Position numbers and translations under genes: made by a program. From NCBI RefSeq assembly GCF_002993285.1, contig NZ_CP027433.1, forward strand, positions 1,488,001 through 1,552,000: 64,000 nucleotides of DNA, given 5' to 3'. Source of the DNA: Gordonia iterans (GTDB lineage: Bacteria; Actinomycetota; Actinomycetes; Mycobacteriales; Mycobacteriaceae). Of this stretch, positions 56,269 to 63,803 are shown piece by piece; the stretch's first letter is position 1, and the number at the start of each line of letters is the position of its first letter. The notes below the pieces were generated by a model. The model had not been told where the DNA came from. It made no database searches and saw only the letters and a list, made by a program, of their open reading frames with translations.

Positions 56269-56345
56269 GCGAGGAATGTTTCTCTCGATGGTTGAGCGAG
56301 GAACGAGTCGCTCGATGGTTGAGCGAGGAACGAGTCGAAACCGAA
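56257..56345. repeat. Three 27-bp tandem units between purK and purE
   Basis: CTCGATGGTTGAGCGAGGAA begins at 56257, 56284 and 56311 (period 27 bp), ending GAACGAGTCGAAACCG. The first unit provides the purK stop (TGG-TTGA region). Same family as the clusters at 31183-31325 and 35338-35425. Confidence 0.85.
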
Positions 56346-56356
56346 GGAGCCACTAG

Positions 56357-56869
56357 ATGACGAATCCCCCCGCACCCCGCGTCGGCCTGATCATGGGCAG
56401 CGACTCGGACTGGCCGGTGATGAAGCTGGCCGCCGAGGCGCTCGCCGAGTTCGGTGTGCCCTTCGAGGTGGGCGTGGTGTCGGCGCACCGCACCCCGCAG
56501 CGGATGATCGACTATGCGCGCGGCGCCGCCGACCGCGGCGTGCAGGTGATCATCGCCGGTGCCGGCGGCGCCGCCCACCTGCCCGGCATGGTCGCCTCGG
56601 CCACCCCGCTCCCGGTGATCGGTGTGCCGGTGCCGCTCAAGTACCTCGACGGCATGGATTCGCTGCTCTCGATCGTGCAGATGCCGGCCGGCGTCCCGGT
56701 CGCCACGGTCTCGATCGGCGGCGCCCGCAACGCGGGCCTGCTCGCCGTCCGGATTCTGGGTGCGAGCGACGGACACCTCCGGTCGGAGATGACCGAGTTC
56801 CAGGCGGACCTGGAGGCCCTGGTTCTGGAGAAGGACGAGAAGCTGCGGCGGTCCCTTCTCGAGGACTGA
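56357..56869 (+). CDS. purE: N5-carboxyaminoimidazole ribonucleotide mutase
   Basis: Moves the carboxyl group from N5-CAIR to CAIR, directly after PurK. The 170-residue class I PurE has GSDSDWPVM at residues 14-22, the catalytic-histidine loop [26 protein letters not shown] and [21 protein letters not shown] at 56357 follows a GAAGGAG ribosome-binding site that lies just beyond the repeat array. A hairpin terminator follows the gene. Confidence 0.96.
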   Translation: MTNPPAPRVGLIMGSDSDWPVMKLAAEALAEFGVPFEVGVVSAHRTPQRMIDYARGAADRGVQVIIAGAGGAAHLPGMVASATPLPVIGVPVPLKYLDGMDSLLSIVQMPAGVPVATVSIGGARNAGLLAVRILGASDGHLRSEMTEFQADLEALVLEKDEKLRRSLLED

Positions 56870-56903
56870 GCAGATCCGCATCGCTGGTTCACCGGCCGCG
56901 TTC

Positions 56904-56935
56904 TCCGGCTGCCGGATTGGTTTCGTGCAGCCGGA
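56904..56935 (+). terminator. Hairpin terminator after purE
   Basis: TCCGGCTGC and GCAGCCGGA form a 9-bp stem with a 14-nt loop 34 bp after the purE stop, followed by ATAAC. The convergent nitronate-monooxygenase gene ends 68 bp further right, so it may serve both. Confidence 0.65.
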
Positions 56936-57003
56936 ATAACGCGACAGTGCGAAGCGAATCCAACAGTCGGTACGGAATCCGACCGCGTGGGCGCGGGATC
57001 AGT

Positions 57004-58017
57004 TCAGGGGCGCGGCGAGAGCTGCTCGACGACGTCGGCGGCCGGGATCGCCTCGGCGCCGCGCCAGCCGGTGCCCGCCCAGAGGTTGATCACCTGGGCG
57101 TCGTCCGCTGCGGCCTTGCGGAGCGGTCCGGTCAGGGTGTTGATCTGGGGATAGACCGGCGGGGCGGCGTCGGTGTGTGCCCGGATGAAGTCGTTGACCA
57201 GTCCGCGGGCCAGCCGACCGGAGTAGGCGCGGGTGGTGGCGGTCTCGGTGAATGCCGGATCGGACAGCGCTGCGCGATGTGCGGCGCGGGTCCCGGCCTC
57301 GGGGCAGCGCAGGAACAGTGTGCCCACCTGCACCGCGGCCGCACCGGCATCGAGCAGGGCGACGACGTCGTCGCGGCGGCCGACGCCGCCCGCGGCGATC
57401 ACCGGGGCGTCGAGTCCGCACACCGCCTCGACCAGCTGCCGCACCGGCAGTGCGTGATCGTCGTCGAGGATGTGGAAGGTGCCGCGGTGACCTCCGGCCT
57501 CCACCCCCTGCGCGCACAGGGCCGTCGCTCCGGCCGCGATCGCGGTCTCCGCCTCGATCGGCCCGGTGACCGTGGCGATCGCGGCGATGCCGCGGTCGGC
57601 GAACGCGGCGAACACCTCGGGCGCGGGGATGCCGAAGGTGAACGAGACGGCCGCGACGCCGGAGTCGAGGAGCACCGCGACCTTCTCGTCGAATGCGTCG
57701 TCGGTGTACGCCACGGACTCGGCGAGTCCTGCGCCGAACCGGTCGGCCAGCGGAACCAGGCGCTCCCGGTACCGTTCGAAGGCCTCGGCGTCGAACGGGA
57801 TCTCCTCGGGGACGAACAGATTCACGCCGAACGGCGCCGACGTCGACGACCGGACCTGCGTGATCTCCTCACGCAGCGCTGCGGGGGACAGGTACGCGCC
57901 GGCCAGCAGGCCGAACCCGCCTGCCGCGCTGATGGCCGCGGTGAGCTCGGGCGTCGAGGGGCCGCCGGCCATCGGTGCGCCGACGATCGGGTGGGTCAGG
58001 GACGTGGGATCGAACAT
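57004..58017 (-). CDS. Nitronate monooxygenase-like FMN enzyme
   Basis: A 337-residue TIM-barrel flavoprotein of the nitronate monooxygenase / 2-nitropropane dioxygenase family. Visible landmarks are PIVGAPMAGGPSTPELTAAI at the N-terminus, ALCAQGVEAGGHRG (FMN phosphate and catalytic His region) and PVIAAGGVGRRDDV followed by GAAAVQVGTLFLRCPEA. It oxidises alkyl nitronates or related substrates with O2. ATG at 58017 gives the normal start; the frame continues upstream into a tandem repeat. Downstream of, and co-oriented with, the GNAT gene. Confidence 0.9.
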   Translation of the reverse strand: MFDPTSLTHPIVGAPMAGGPSTPELTAAISAAGGFGLLAGAYLSPAALREEITQVRSSTSAPFGVNLFVPEEIPFDAEAFERYRERLVPLADRFGAGLAESVAYTDDAFDEKVAVLLDSGVAAVSFTFGIPAPEVFAAFADRGIAAIATVTGPIEAETAIAAGATALCAQGVEAGGHRGTFHILDDDHALPVRQLVEAVCGLDAPVIAAGGVGRRDDVVALLDAGAAAVQVGTLFLRCPEAGTRAAHRAALSDPAFTETATTRAYSGRLARGLVNDFIRAHTDAAPPVYPQINTLTGPLRKAAADDAQVINLWAGTGWRGAEAIPAADVVEQLSPRP

Positions 58018-58030
58018 CGCTTCTTTCCGT

Positions 58031-58160
58031 TTCGACAGGCTCAACGAGCGAGGGGATTCAACGAGCGAGGGATTCAACGAGCGAGGGATTCAACGAGCGA
58101 GGGGATTCAACGAGCGAGGGGATTCAACGAGCGAGGGGTCAACGAGCGAGCGGGGTCAAC
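58031..58160. repeat. Tandem array of TCAACGAGCGAGGGGAT units
   Basis: TCAACGAGCGAG starts at 58041, 58058, 58074, 58090, 58107, 58124 and 58139, with a partial eighth unit at 58156; spacing is 15-17 bp. It is preceded by TTTCGACAGGC, linking it to the other dispersed repeats. It occupies the whole spacer between the GNAT stop (which it encodes) and the monooxygenase start. Repeats are directly abutting, so this is not a CRISPR. Confidence 0.9.
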
Positions 58161-58872
58161 GGGGGATCTGGGCGATCTCCAGGGGGAGCACGTCTCGCCG
58201 GACGAAGCCCATCGACTGGTAGAGGGCGCACGCGGGATTGTCCGTGGTGGTGTGCAAGAAGGGCAGGTCGCCGGACTCCCGGATCTCGTGGGCCACCGCG
58301 GCGATGAGGCGGCGCGCCAGGCCTCTCCCGCGAGCGTCCGGGTGCGTGCAGACGGCGCTGATCTCGGTCCAGCCGTCCGGCTTGGCCCGCTCTCCGGCCA
58401 TCGCCAGGAGCCGGCCGGTCGCCGGATCGCGGAACCCCAGATACGTGCCCAGCTCGATGGTGCGCGGGGCGAACGGGCCCGGGGCGGTGAGCTCGACCAG
58501 GGCGGTCATCTCCGGGACGTCGTCCGCCGTGAGGCGCACCAGGCCGGGGTCGTCCGCGGGAACCACCTCCTCACCGGTGTAGAGCACCAGCTGATAGGTC
58601 GCCACGACCGTCCAGTCCCCGGGCAGCGGGCTGCTGCGGTCGCGCAGTCCCACGGTGCCCCCGGGTCCGGCGAGCGCGGCCAGGTCGGCGTAGTCGTCGT
58701 CGGTCAGCTCGGGCGGATGGGCGAAGAACACCGAGACGTCCGGCCGGTAGGCGATCGCCGTGCCGTGCGACCGGGCGAAGCGCCGGTGGCGTCCACGCAG
58801 CGCCGATCCGAACGGGTCGTCGAGCACACGCAGGTCGGGAACGATCCGGTGATCGGTGCCGTCGATCGTCAT
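58156..58872 (-). CDS. GNAT-family N-acetyltransferase
   Basis: A 238-residue protein with the acetyl-CoA-binding motif A in the C-terminal half (ISAVCTHPDARGRGLARRLI) and FLHTTTDNPACALYQSMGFV after it, a standard GNAT core. The N-terminal ~110 residues (HRIVPDLRVLDDPFGSALRG) resemble the family that includes FR47-like acetyltransferases. The acceptor is unknown. Its TGA falls in the first unit of a tandem repeat. It overlaps the upstream dienelactone-hydrolase gene by 4 bp, so they are coupled. Confidence 0.85.
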   Translation of the reverse strand: MTIDGTDHRIVPDLRVLDDPFGSALRGRHRRFARSHGTAIAYRPDVSVFFAHPPELTDDDYADLAALAGPGGTVGLRDRSSPLPGDWTVVATYQLVLYTGEEVVPADDPGLVRLTADDVPEMTALVELTAPGPFAPRTIELGTYLGFRDPATGRLLAMAGERAKPDGWTEISAVCTHPDARGRGLARRLIAAVAHEIRESGDLPFLHTTTDNPACALYQSMGFVRRDVLPLEIAQIPR

Positions 58873-59705
58873 CCGGCGACCTCCAGCTTGGTCCGGAAGA
58901 ACTCGATCACCTGATCGAGGGTGTCGCGGGTGGGCTGCCCGGGAGCGTCGATCAGATGCTCAGTCAGGACCGAGTGCGGCGGAATCAGGGCTTCCGGGTT
59001 GGCGGCCGAATCCGGCAGCTCGACGCCGATGAAGGCGTCGCCGAGTTGCTCGCGGAGGAACTCGAAGCGCGACCCGGGGACCAGCCGGTCGCCCTCGAAC
59101 CGCGCGCCGAGGACCTGCAACCCCTTGGCGCAACGTGCCTTGACCGTCTCGAGATCGCGCGAGGAGATGTCGATGTTGCGACGCCGTCCCGGAGTGAACC
59201 CGAGCGGGATCGAGGGCTGCGACAGCACCGGTGCCAGCATTCGGTCGTCGACCGCCATCGCCAGCGCGAAACCGCCGGTCACGCACATGCCGACCGCCCC
59301 GACGCCCGGCCCGCCGCACTCGGAGTGCGCCTCTGCCGCGAGCGCTCGCAGCCACACCACCACCGGTGAGCTCTTGCCCGTGGCGAAAATGGTGAACTCT
59401 CTTGAGACGCAGACCTTTCCGAGGGCCTTGGTCATCGTCGCCGCGACTCTCGGGTAATCGGAGGCGCCGGCCGGAAGCGGGGACGCGCCGTCGTCTCCGA
59501 ACAGGGAGGGCAGGTAGACGGTGAGCCCGGCGCGTGCGACGCGGTGAGCGAAGTCGAGCACCTTGGGGGTGATTCCGGGGATCTCGGGGATCACGATCAC
59601 CGCCGGTCCCGAGCCCCGCTGGTAGTAGCGGTGCGTGATGGTCCCGGTCGCCGGGTCGTGGTGGGTGAACTCGTGGGCGGAGAAGCCGTCGAGTTCGCCG
59701 ATCAC
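58869..59705 (-). CDS. Dienelactone-hydrolase-family protein
   Basis: A 278-residue alpha/beta-hydrolase. The nucleophile elbow is GMCVTGGFALAMA with Cys as in dienelactone hydrolases. GPAVIVIPEIPGITPKVLDFA, the oxyanion region, precedes it, and the acid is probably in the SQPSIPLGF-to-ISSRDLE region. Start GTG at 59705 overlaps the upstream gene stop by 4 bp (GTGA). It lies in a coupled set of three genes with the GNAT and deazaflavin-type genes. Substrate unknown. Confidence 0.85.
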   Translation of the reverse strand: MIGELDGFSAHEFTHHDPATGTITHRYYQRGSGPAVIVIPEIPGITPKVLDFAHRVARAGLTVYLPSLFGDDGASPLPAGASDYPRVAATMTKALGKVCVSREFTIFATGKSSPVVVWLRALAAEAHSECGGPGVGAVGMCVTGGFALAMAVDDRMLAPVLSQPSIPLGFTPGRRRNIDISSRDLETVKARCAKGLQVLGARFEGDRLVPGSRFEFLREQLGDAFIGVELPDSAANPEALIPPHSVLTEHLIDAPGQPTRDTLDQVIEFFRTKLEVAG

Positions 59706-60082
59706 GAGGATGCTCCGGTGACTCGGCCGAACAGGACGCCGTCGAACGGACGGCCGACGACCTTGGCGAGGCCGACGACGTCCGGCGAGTCCGGCGGAAG
59801 AATCCGCGGACCGGCGATGTGCTGCCGCCGCCCGCCGCGGACCAGCATGAACTCGCCTGCGGCCAGGACGTTCTGAACCCAGTCGCTGTCGGCGCCGTAC
59901 ACGAGAGGGATCGAGAGGCGGCCGTCTCGGACCCAGGCGAGCACCGGCGTCGAATAGGCCGTACCGGAGATGCGCCCGACGTGTTCGACGACGGCCCACG
60001 GGGCGAGCCGCGGGGCCCACAGGCCCTGGATCGGATTGGTCACGTATTTGTTGGCGCGGGCGACGAGGCGGGGAACTCTCAC
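59702..60082 (-). CDS. Nitroreductase-family deazaflavin (F420)-dependent oxidoreductase
   Basis: A 126-residue split-barrel protein of the Ddn/FDOR-A type: VGRISGTAYSTPVLAWVRDG RLSIPLVYGADSDWVQNVLA and AAGEFMLVRGGRRQHIAGPRI are the usual F420-binding core. Family members reduce quinones or nitro-compounds with F420H2. GTG at 60082 is preferred: CAGTAT lies 7-12 nt upstream as a -10, so it may be leaderless; an ATG at 60121 is an alternative. First gene of the three-gene coupled set running leftward; it diverges from the ASCH-like gene. Confidence 0.85.
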   Translation of the reverse strand: MRVPRLVARANKYVTNPIQGLWAPRLAPWAVVEHVGRISGTAYSTPVLAWVRDGRLSIPLVYGADSDWVQNVLAAGEFMLVRGGRRQHIAGPRILPPDSPDVVGLAKVVGRPFDGVLFGRVTGASS

Positions 60083-60127
60083 GTCTCCATACTGGCCTAT
60101 CGGCGGCCGGGGTGGGAGCATCGGCGG

Positions 60128-60742
60128 GTGCTCATCTCCAAGCCGATCGCCGAACAGATCCGCGCCGGAACGGTGACCGCGCAATACCGGCGATGGGATG
60201 CGCCGCGGGTGAAGGTGGGCGGCACGCAGTTGACTCCGGCCGGACTCGTGCGGTTCACCCGGGTCGCGCGAGTGAACGACCTCGACAAGCTGACCGATCG
60301 CGCGGCCCGCGCGGCGGGGATGAAGGATGCGCAGGCCCTGCGAAAAGCTCTGGCGCCCAGAACGAAACGGGCACCGTCTGCTCGTGGATCGAAGGGCGGC
60401 GAGCACGTCTACCGGATCAACCTCGAGTGGGCGGGGGAGGATCCGCGCCTGGCGCTCCGCGAAGAGCTGCCCAACGACGCCGCGTGCGCGGAGATCCTCC
60501 GCCGCACGTCGGTGATCGACCGCCGACTGGGCGACGGCTGGACCCGCGACACTCTGCAGTGGATCGAGGAGCATCCGCGGGTGGTGTCCAAGCGGCTCGC
60601 CGAACTGCGCGAGGTGGAACTGCAGCCGATGAAGACCGACATCCGCAAGCTCAAGGCCCTCGGGCTGACGATCAGTCACGACGTCGGCTACGAGCTCGCG
60701 CCGAGGGGGCGGGCCTATCTCGACTGGTTGCGGCGGCGCTGA
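60128..60742 (+). CDS. ASCH-like domain protein of unknown function
   Basis: A 204-residue protein. Its first half (LISKPIAEQIRAGTVTAQYR, then GGTQLTPAGLVRFTRVARVN) resembles the ASCH/PUA-like RNA-binding fold. The second half (RDTLQWIEEHPRVVSKRLAELREV, KTDIRKLKALGLTISHDVGYEL) looks like a small helical winged-helix module. No catalytic motif is recognised. GTG at 60128 is the plausible start. It abuts the convergent peptidase gene with no gap. Confidence 0.6.
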   Translation: MLISKPIAEQIRAGTVTAQYRRWDAPRVKVGGTQLTPAGLVRFTRVARVNDLDKLTDRAARAAGMKDAQALRKALAPRTKRAPSARGSKGGEHVYRINLEWAGEDPRLALREELPNDAACAEILRRTSVIDRRLGDGWTRDTLQWIEEHPRVVSKRLAELREVELQPMKTDIRKLKALGLTISHDVGYELAPRGRAYLDWLRRR

Positions 60743-61375
60743 TCAGCGGGACTCGACGACGGTGACTTCGTCGCCGGAGACGAGCAGCGCCTGATCGTCG
60801 TGCAGCAGGGTCAGATCGAACCGGGGCGAGTACTCGCGCACGGTGTCGGCGATCAGTTCGGGCGGGAAGAGCTCGATCCGGCCGTCGGCGTGCGGGATGA
60901 TCGATGTGCCGACGAAGCACAGTCCGCGGTAGTCGCTGAGTCCCGGTGCGGAAGTGGGATCGTCCATGGTCGACACGGGCTCGATGCTGGCCCCGGCGAT
61001 CACCGCGCCTGCGGACAGCCCGATGTACGGGAGGCCGTCGCGGACCTTGTCGATCAGGACGTCGGCCAGGCTGTTCCGCCGCAGGTGGTCGAGCAGGACG
61101 AAGGTCTCGCCGCCGCAGACGTAGAGCGCGTCGAGCCCGTCGAGGATGTCGGCGAACGACTCGGCCGTGGGGACGTCGCGCGCGGTGACCGTGATCGGCC
61201 GGTAGCCGAAGTCGATCAGCCGGTAGCGATCGATCTCGACGAACTCTTCGTTCTGGTACGGGAGCATCGCGTCGTTCAGATAACCGAGCCGGACGTCGCC
61301 GGGCTCCTTGCCGGTGTGGTCGGCCAGGAATCCCGGAACCGCACTCGCGCCCCACGACAGCAGTAGGAGGTTCAT
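60743..61375 (-). CDS. Peptidase E-like (S51) serine peptidase
   Basis: A 210-residue class-I-glutamine-amidotransferase-fold peptidase. The nucleophile Ser121 is in IGLSAGAVIAG, preceded by LYVCGGETFVLLDHLRR, the S51 signature; the catalytic His is probably in IPHADGR. Peptidase E cleaves Asp-X dipeptides in the cytoplasm. The ATG lies 9 bp from the left end of a long inverted repeat, so the promoter has probably been altered by the neighbouring accessory module. Confidence 0.88.
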   Translation of the reverse strand: MNLLLLSWGASAVPGFLADHTGKEPGDVRLGYLNDAMLPYQNEEFVEIDRYRLIDFGYRPITVTARDVPTAESFADILDGLDALYVCGGETFVLLDHLRRNSLADVLIDKVRDGLPYIGLSAGAVIAGASIEPVSTMDDPTSAPGLSDYRGLCFVGTSIIPHADGRIELFPPELIADTVREYSPRFDLTLLHDDQALLVSGDEVTVVESR

Positions 61376-61383
61376 GGGCCGAG

Positions 61384-61424
61384 ACTAGATGAGTGATTCC
61401 CGGTGATGTGACTGGTGTGTCGCG
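61384..61424. repeat. Left 41-bp inverted repeat of the DUF222/HNH module
   Basis: ACTAGATGAGTGATTCCCGG continuing TGATGTGACTGGTGTGTCGCG. It is the reverse complement of 63763-63803 with a single mismatch in 41 bp (G at 61393). Such long, nearly perfect, 2.3-kb-spaced ends are typical of transposable elements. Confidence 0.9.
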
Positions 61425-61490
61425 AGGGATCAGGGAGCGAGGTCGCCCAGGAACGGTGTTGCTGACAACAACGTCGACGTAGGAGCCGAG

Positions 61491-61560
61491 ATGTTCACCG
61501 ATCTGGACGACCTCGCTACCGCGCTCTACGTGACCCGCGACGACTTTCTCGTCGCCCATC
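61491..61560 (+). pseudogene. Truncated IS982-family transposase (N-terminal fragment)
   Basis: MFTDLDDLATALYVTRDDFL matches the usual N-terminus of actinobacterial IS982-family transposases. After about 23 residues the frame runs into dispersed repeat DNA and the remaining ~250 residues are missing. GGAGCCGAG forms a plausible ribosome-binding site upstream. The fragment is too short for function. Confidence 0.6.
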
Positions 61561-61690
61561 GCTCGTTGAGCCGGTGCGAAACGCCGGCCGAGCCCCCTCG
61601 CTCGTTGGAGCCGGTGCGAGGCGCCGGCGGAGCCCCCTCGCTCGTTGAGCCGGTGCGAGGCGCCAGCCGAGCGCCGTGTCGAAACGCCCT
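61559..61690. repeat. Three ~39-bp dispersed-repeat units
   Basis: Units begin TCGCTCGTTGAGCCGGTGCG at about 61561, 61598 (with one extra G) and 61638, each followed by an AACGCCGGCCGAGCCCCC-like tail, and end GTGTCGAAACG. They truncate the IS982 relic. The TCGTTGAGC core relates them to the array at 58031-58160 read on the other strand. Confidence 0.8.
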
Positions 61691-61808
61691 GCCCGCGAAG
61701 CGAAGAGCGTAACTGTCAGAGGGTCGCCGTAGAGTGATCTCAGACACACAAGATGAACGAGAAATCCGGTCGACCAGCGGAAACAATGCTTCGGGGGAGG
61801 TGAGCGCC

Positions 61809-63506
61809 GTGGCCGTCAACGGCATCTCGTACAACAACGATTCTGCCGCTGCCCGTGGTGCCGGTGAGGGTGCGGTGCTCGATCCGGCCGCTTTTGTCGC
61901 GACCCTGTCACCGGCAGAACTGTTGGCGGTGCAGACTGCCGCCGAGCAGCGCCTGACCGCCGAGGCGACCGCACTGGTGGCCGCCGAGTCCGACGACGGT
62001 CTGTTGGGGTTGCTCGATGCTCGGGAGCAGACCCGTCGCCGCGCCGAAGTGTTCGATGCCGCCTTGTACATCGAGATCTCCGACCGTGGCGTGTACCGGA
62101 CCGCCGGACACATCTCGGTCCACCAGCTGTACGCCTATGGTGCGCGTCTGGGTGTGGGTGAGGCCGGCCGGCGGCGGGTCACCGCCGAGGGCATCGGCGC
62201 GATGGGCGCGTTGACTGGTGAGCGTCTCGAACCCCACCTGGCCGCGACCGCCACGGCGGCCGCCGACGGGGACGCCGGCGGCGCCCACGTCGCCGCAGTG
62301 GCCGAGATCATGGACAAACTCCCCACCGCGGTCACCCATGACGACCGGGTGAAGGCCGAGGCCATGCTCGCTGATGCGGCGCGGCGTCTGGACCCTGCCG
62401 CGGTGACGGTGGTGGGTAACCGGATCCTGGCGTGGCTCGACCCCGACGGCACTCTGGCCGACGACCACGACCGGGCCCGGCGCCGCACGTTCAATCTGCA
62501 GCCGCAGAACCGGCAGTTGATGAGCAAAGTGCGGGCTCTGCTCACCCCGGTGCTGCGCGCCAAACTGGAGGTGATCCTGCATCAGTGGGCCACTGCGGGG
62601 ATGAACAACCCCGATGACCCGGACTCCCCGGGTGGTGCGGCCGACCAGCCCGGCCTGGACTCCGCCGTCCTGGCGGCTGCGGCAGAGCGGGACACCCGCA
62701 TGCTCGGGCAGCGTCAGCACGACGCTCTGGAAGCGTTGTGCGACTGGGCCCTCGCCCTGGCCGGGCAACCTGCACCCACCCGGATTCCGTCGCAGACGGT
62801 GGTGACGGTGACCGATGAGGATCTGGCGCGTCAGGCCGGGATCGGCTGGACCGCCACTGGTACCCGGATCCCGGTGTCGGATCTGGTGCAGTTCGCCGCT
62901 GACACGGTCCCGTATCTGGCGGTGTTCTCCAAAGCCACGGGACAAATCTTGTATATGGGGCGGGCGAGCCGGTTCGCGACGGCGGCGCAGCGGTTGGCGT
63001 TGTTCGCCCGTGACCGGGGGTGCACCGCGCCGGGCTGCACGGTGCCGTTCATCCGTACCCAAGCCCACCACCCTTCGACCGCGTGTCGTCGCAAGCTCCG
63101 CCACGCATGCTCAGGCCCACGCATGCCGGATTGGACCGACGACGGCCAGACCGATATCGACCGTCTGGGTGTGGCGTGCGGACGGCACAACCGCATGAAC
63201 GGCACCACCCCGGGCCATTGGGAGTCGACGGTCCTCACCTTCGGTCCCGACGCCGGACACGTCGGCTGGCGACCCGTCGGACGCGGCACCCGGTGGCAGA
63301 GCAACATCATGTTCCACCCCGAACGCCTCGCCCCCGAACGACCGGCACCCGACCCCGGGCACGGCCACCCCACCGCGGGGGCCGGACCAGACGACTCCGG
63401 ACCACCCGGCGACCCTGGACCGTGCTCGCCGAGTTCGGGGACGCTCCAGGACGCTACCGCAGCTCCAAAGCCTGCAAGAACTACGCCGGGACCCCACGCA
63501 GCTTGA
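61809..63506 (+). CDS. DUF222/HNH-endonuclease-domain protein (13E12 repeat family)
   Basis: A 565-residue protein with DUF222 (residues about 30-330; LSPAELLAVQTAAEQRL, VGNRILAWLDPDG) and a C-terminal HNH domain (RLALFARDRGCTAPGCTVPF, QAHH, then ACGRHNRM). The family is multi-copy in mycolata and includes the REP13E12 proteins of M. tuberculosis; the function is unproven. In the HNH domain 17 residues (encoded by 63072-63122) interrupt the usual spacing between the HH pair and the DW-x-D segment; this DNA starts CCTTCGACC and includes GCTCAGGC, like the dispersed repeats. The long, Pro/Gly-rich tail is poorly conserved. GTG at 61809 (GGGGGAGG 8 nt upstream) is preferred; GTG at 61734 is possible. 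Confidence 0.85.
   Translation: MAVNGISYNNDSAAARGAGEGAVLDPAAFVATLSPAELLAVQTAAEQRLTAEATALVAAESDDGLLGLLDAREQTRRRAEVFDAALYIEISDRGVYRTAGHISVHQLYAYGARLGVGEAGRRRVTAEGIGAMGALTGERLEPHLAATATAAADGDAGGAHVAAVAEIMDKLPTAVTHDDRVKAEAMLADAARRLDPAAVTVVGNRILAWLDPDGTLADDHDRARRRTFNLQPQNRQLMSKVRALLTPVLRAKLEVILHQWATAGMNNPDDPDSPGGAADQPGLDSAVLAAAAERDTRMLGQRQHDALEALCDWALALAGQPAPTRIPSQTVVTVTDEDLARQAGIGWTATGTRIPVSDLVQFAADTVPYLAVFSKATGQILYMGRASRFATAAQRLALFARDRGCTAPGCTVPFIRTQAHHPSTACRRKLRHACSGPRMPDWTDDGQTDIDRLGVACGRHNRMNGTTPGHWESTVLTFGPDAGHVGWRPVGRGTRWQSNIMFHPERLAPERPAPDPGHGHPTAGAGPDDSGPPGDPGPCSPSSGTLQDATAAPKPARTTPGPHAA
63072..63122. repeat. 51-bp in-frame insertion in the HNH motif
   Basis: Seventeen codons between CAC-CAC (His-His) and ATGCCGGATTGG. 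Family members normally go from HH directly to the xPDW segment. The left edge CCTTCGACC and right part GCTCAGGC match the dispersed-repeat ends. It splits the metal- and DNA-binding loop of the HNH fold and probably impairs nuclease activity. Confidence 0.6.
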
Positions 63507-63713
63507 CACTCAACAACCAGGGATGTCTGACCGCACCACCGCGGCCAGGCTGTCCGTGCTGCCCAGGAGTGCCGACATCCGACACCCGACGCCGTCCGCC
63601 TTCACCAACCGGATCAGCGGCCCACAGACAGACGACGTACGCAAGTGCGCCGGCGTTCGTCGGCTGGGCTCCGGTGAGTGCCCAGCCCTCGGTGTCCGTA
63701 CCGGTGTCCTTGT

Positions 63714-63730
63714 CGTTGCGTTTAGCAACG
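63714..63730 (+). terminator. Small hairpin downstream of the DUF222/HNH gene
   Basis: CGTTGC-GTTTA-GCAACG, a 6-bp stem, 208 bp after the stop codon. The 256-bp stretch between the gene and the right inverted repeat (63507-63762) otherwise shows no gene I can support; small open frames there lack coding character. Confidence 0.35.
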
Positions 63731-63762
63731 CCGATCCTGAACGGCCTCAAACTAAAATCCCA

Positions 63763-63803
63763 CGCGACACACCAGTCACATCACCGGGAATCAATCATCT
63801 AGT
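63763..63803. repeat. Right 41-bp inverted repeat of the DUF222/HNH module
   Basis: CGCGACACACCAGTCACATC continuing ACCGGGAATCAATCATCTAGT, the reverse complement of 61384-61424 with one mismatch. Its last three bases coincide with the left tip of the 163-bp fold-back element. Confidence 0.9.

Larger units (their letters stand above)
61384..63803. mobile_element. Inverted-repeat-bounded module carrying an IS982 relic and a DUF222/HNH gene
   Basis: A 2.42-kb segment between 41-bp inverted repeats (one mismatch). Inside, left to right: a 5' fragment of an IS982-type transposase, three ~39-bp repeat units, and a complete DUF222/HNH gene related to the 13E12 repeat family of mycobacteria. No intact transposase is present, and no target duplication is obvious at the outer edges. 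It may be a non-autonomous transposon, or the product of an inverted duplication of one flank. Boundaries are seen; mobility is inferred. Confidence 0.65.

Noticed and set aside
58041..58160. Regularly spaced short repeats as a CRISPR array
   Set aside because: The units abut without unique spacers of 25-40 bp, and no cas genes are present.
63481..63750. An 89-codon minus-strand gene beyond the DUF222/HNH gene
   Set aside because: No ribosome-binding site, composition like non-coding DNA, and no family resemblance.
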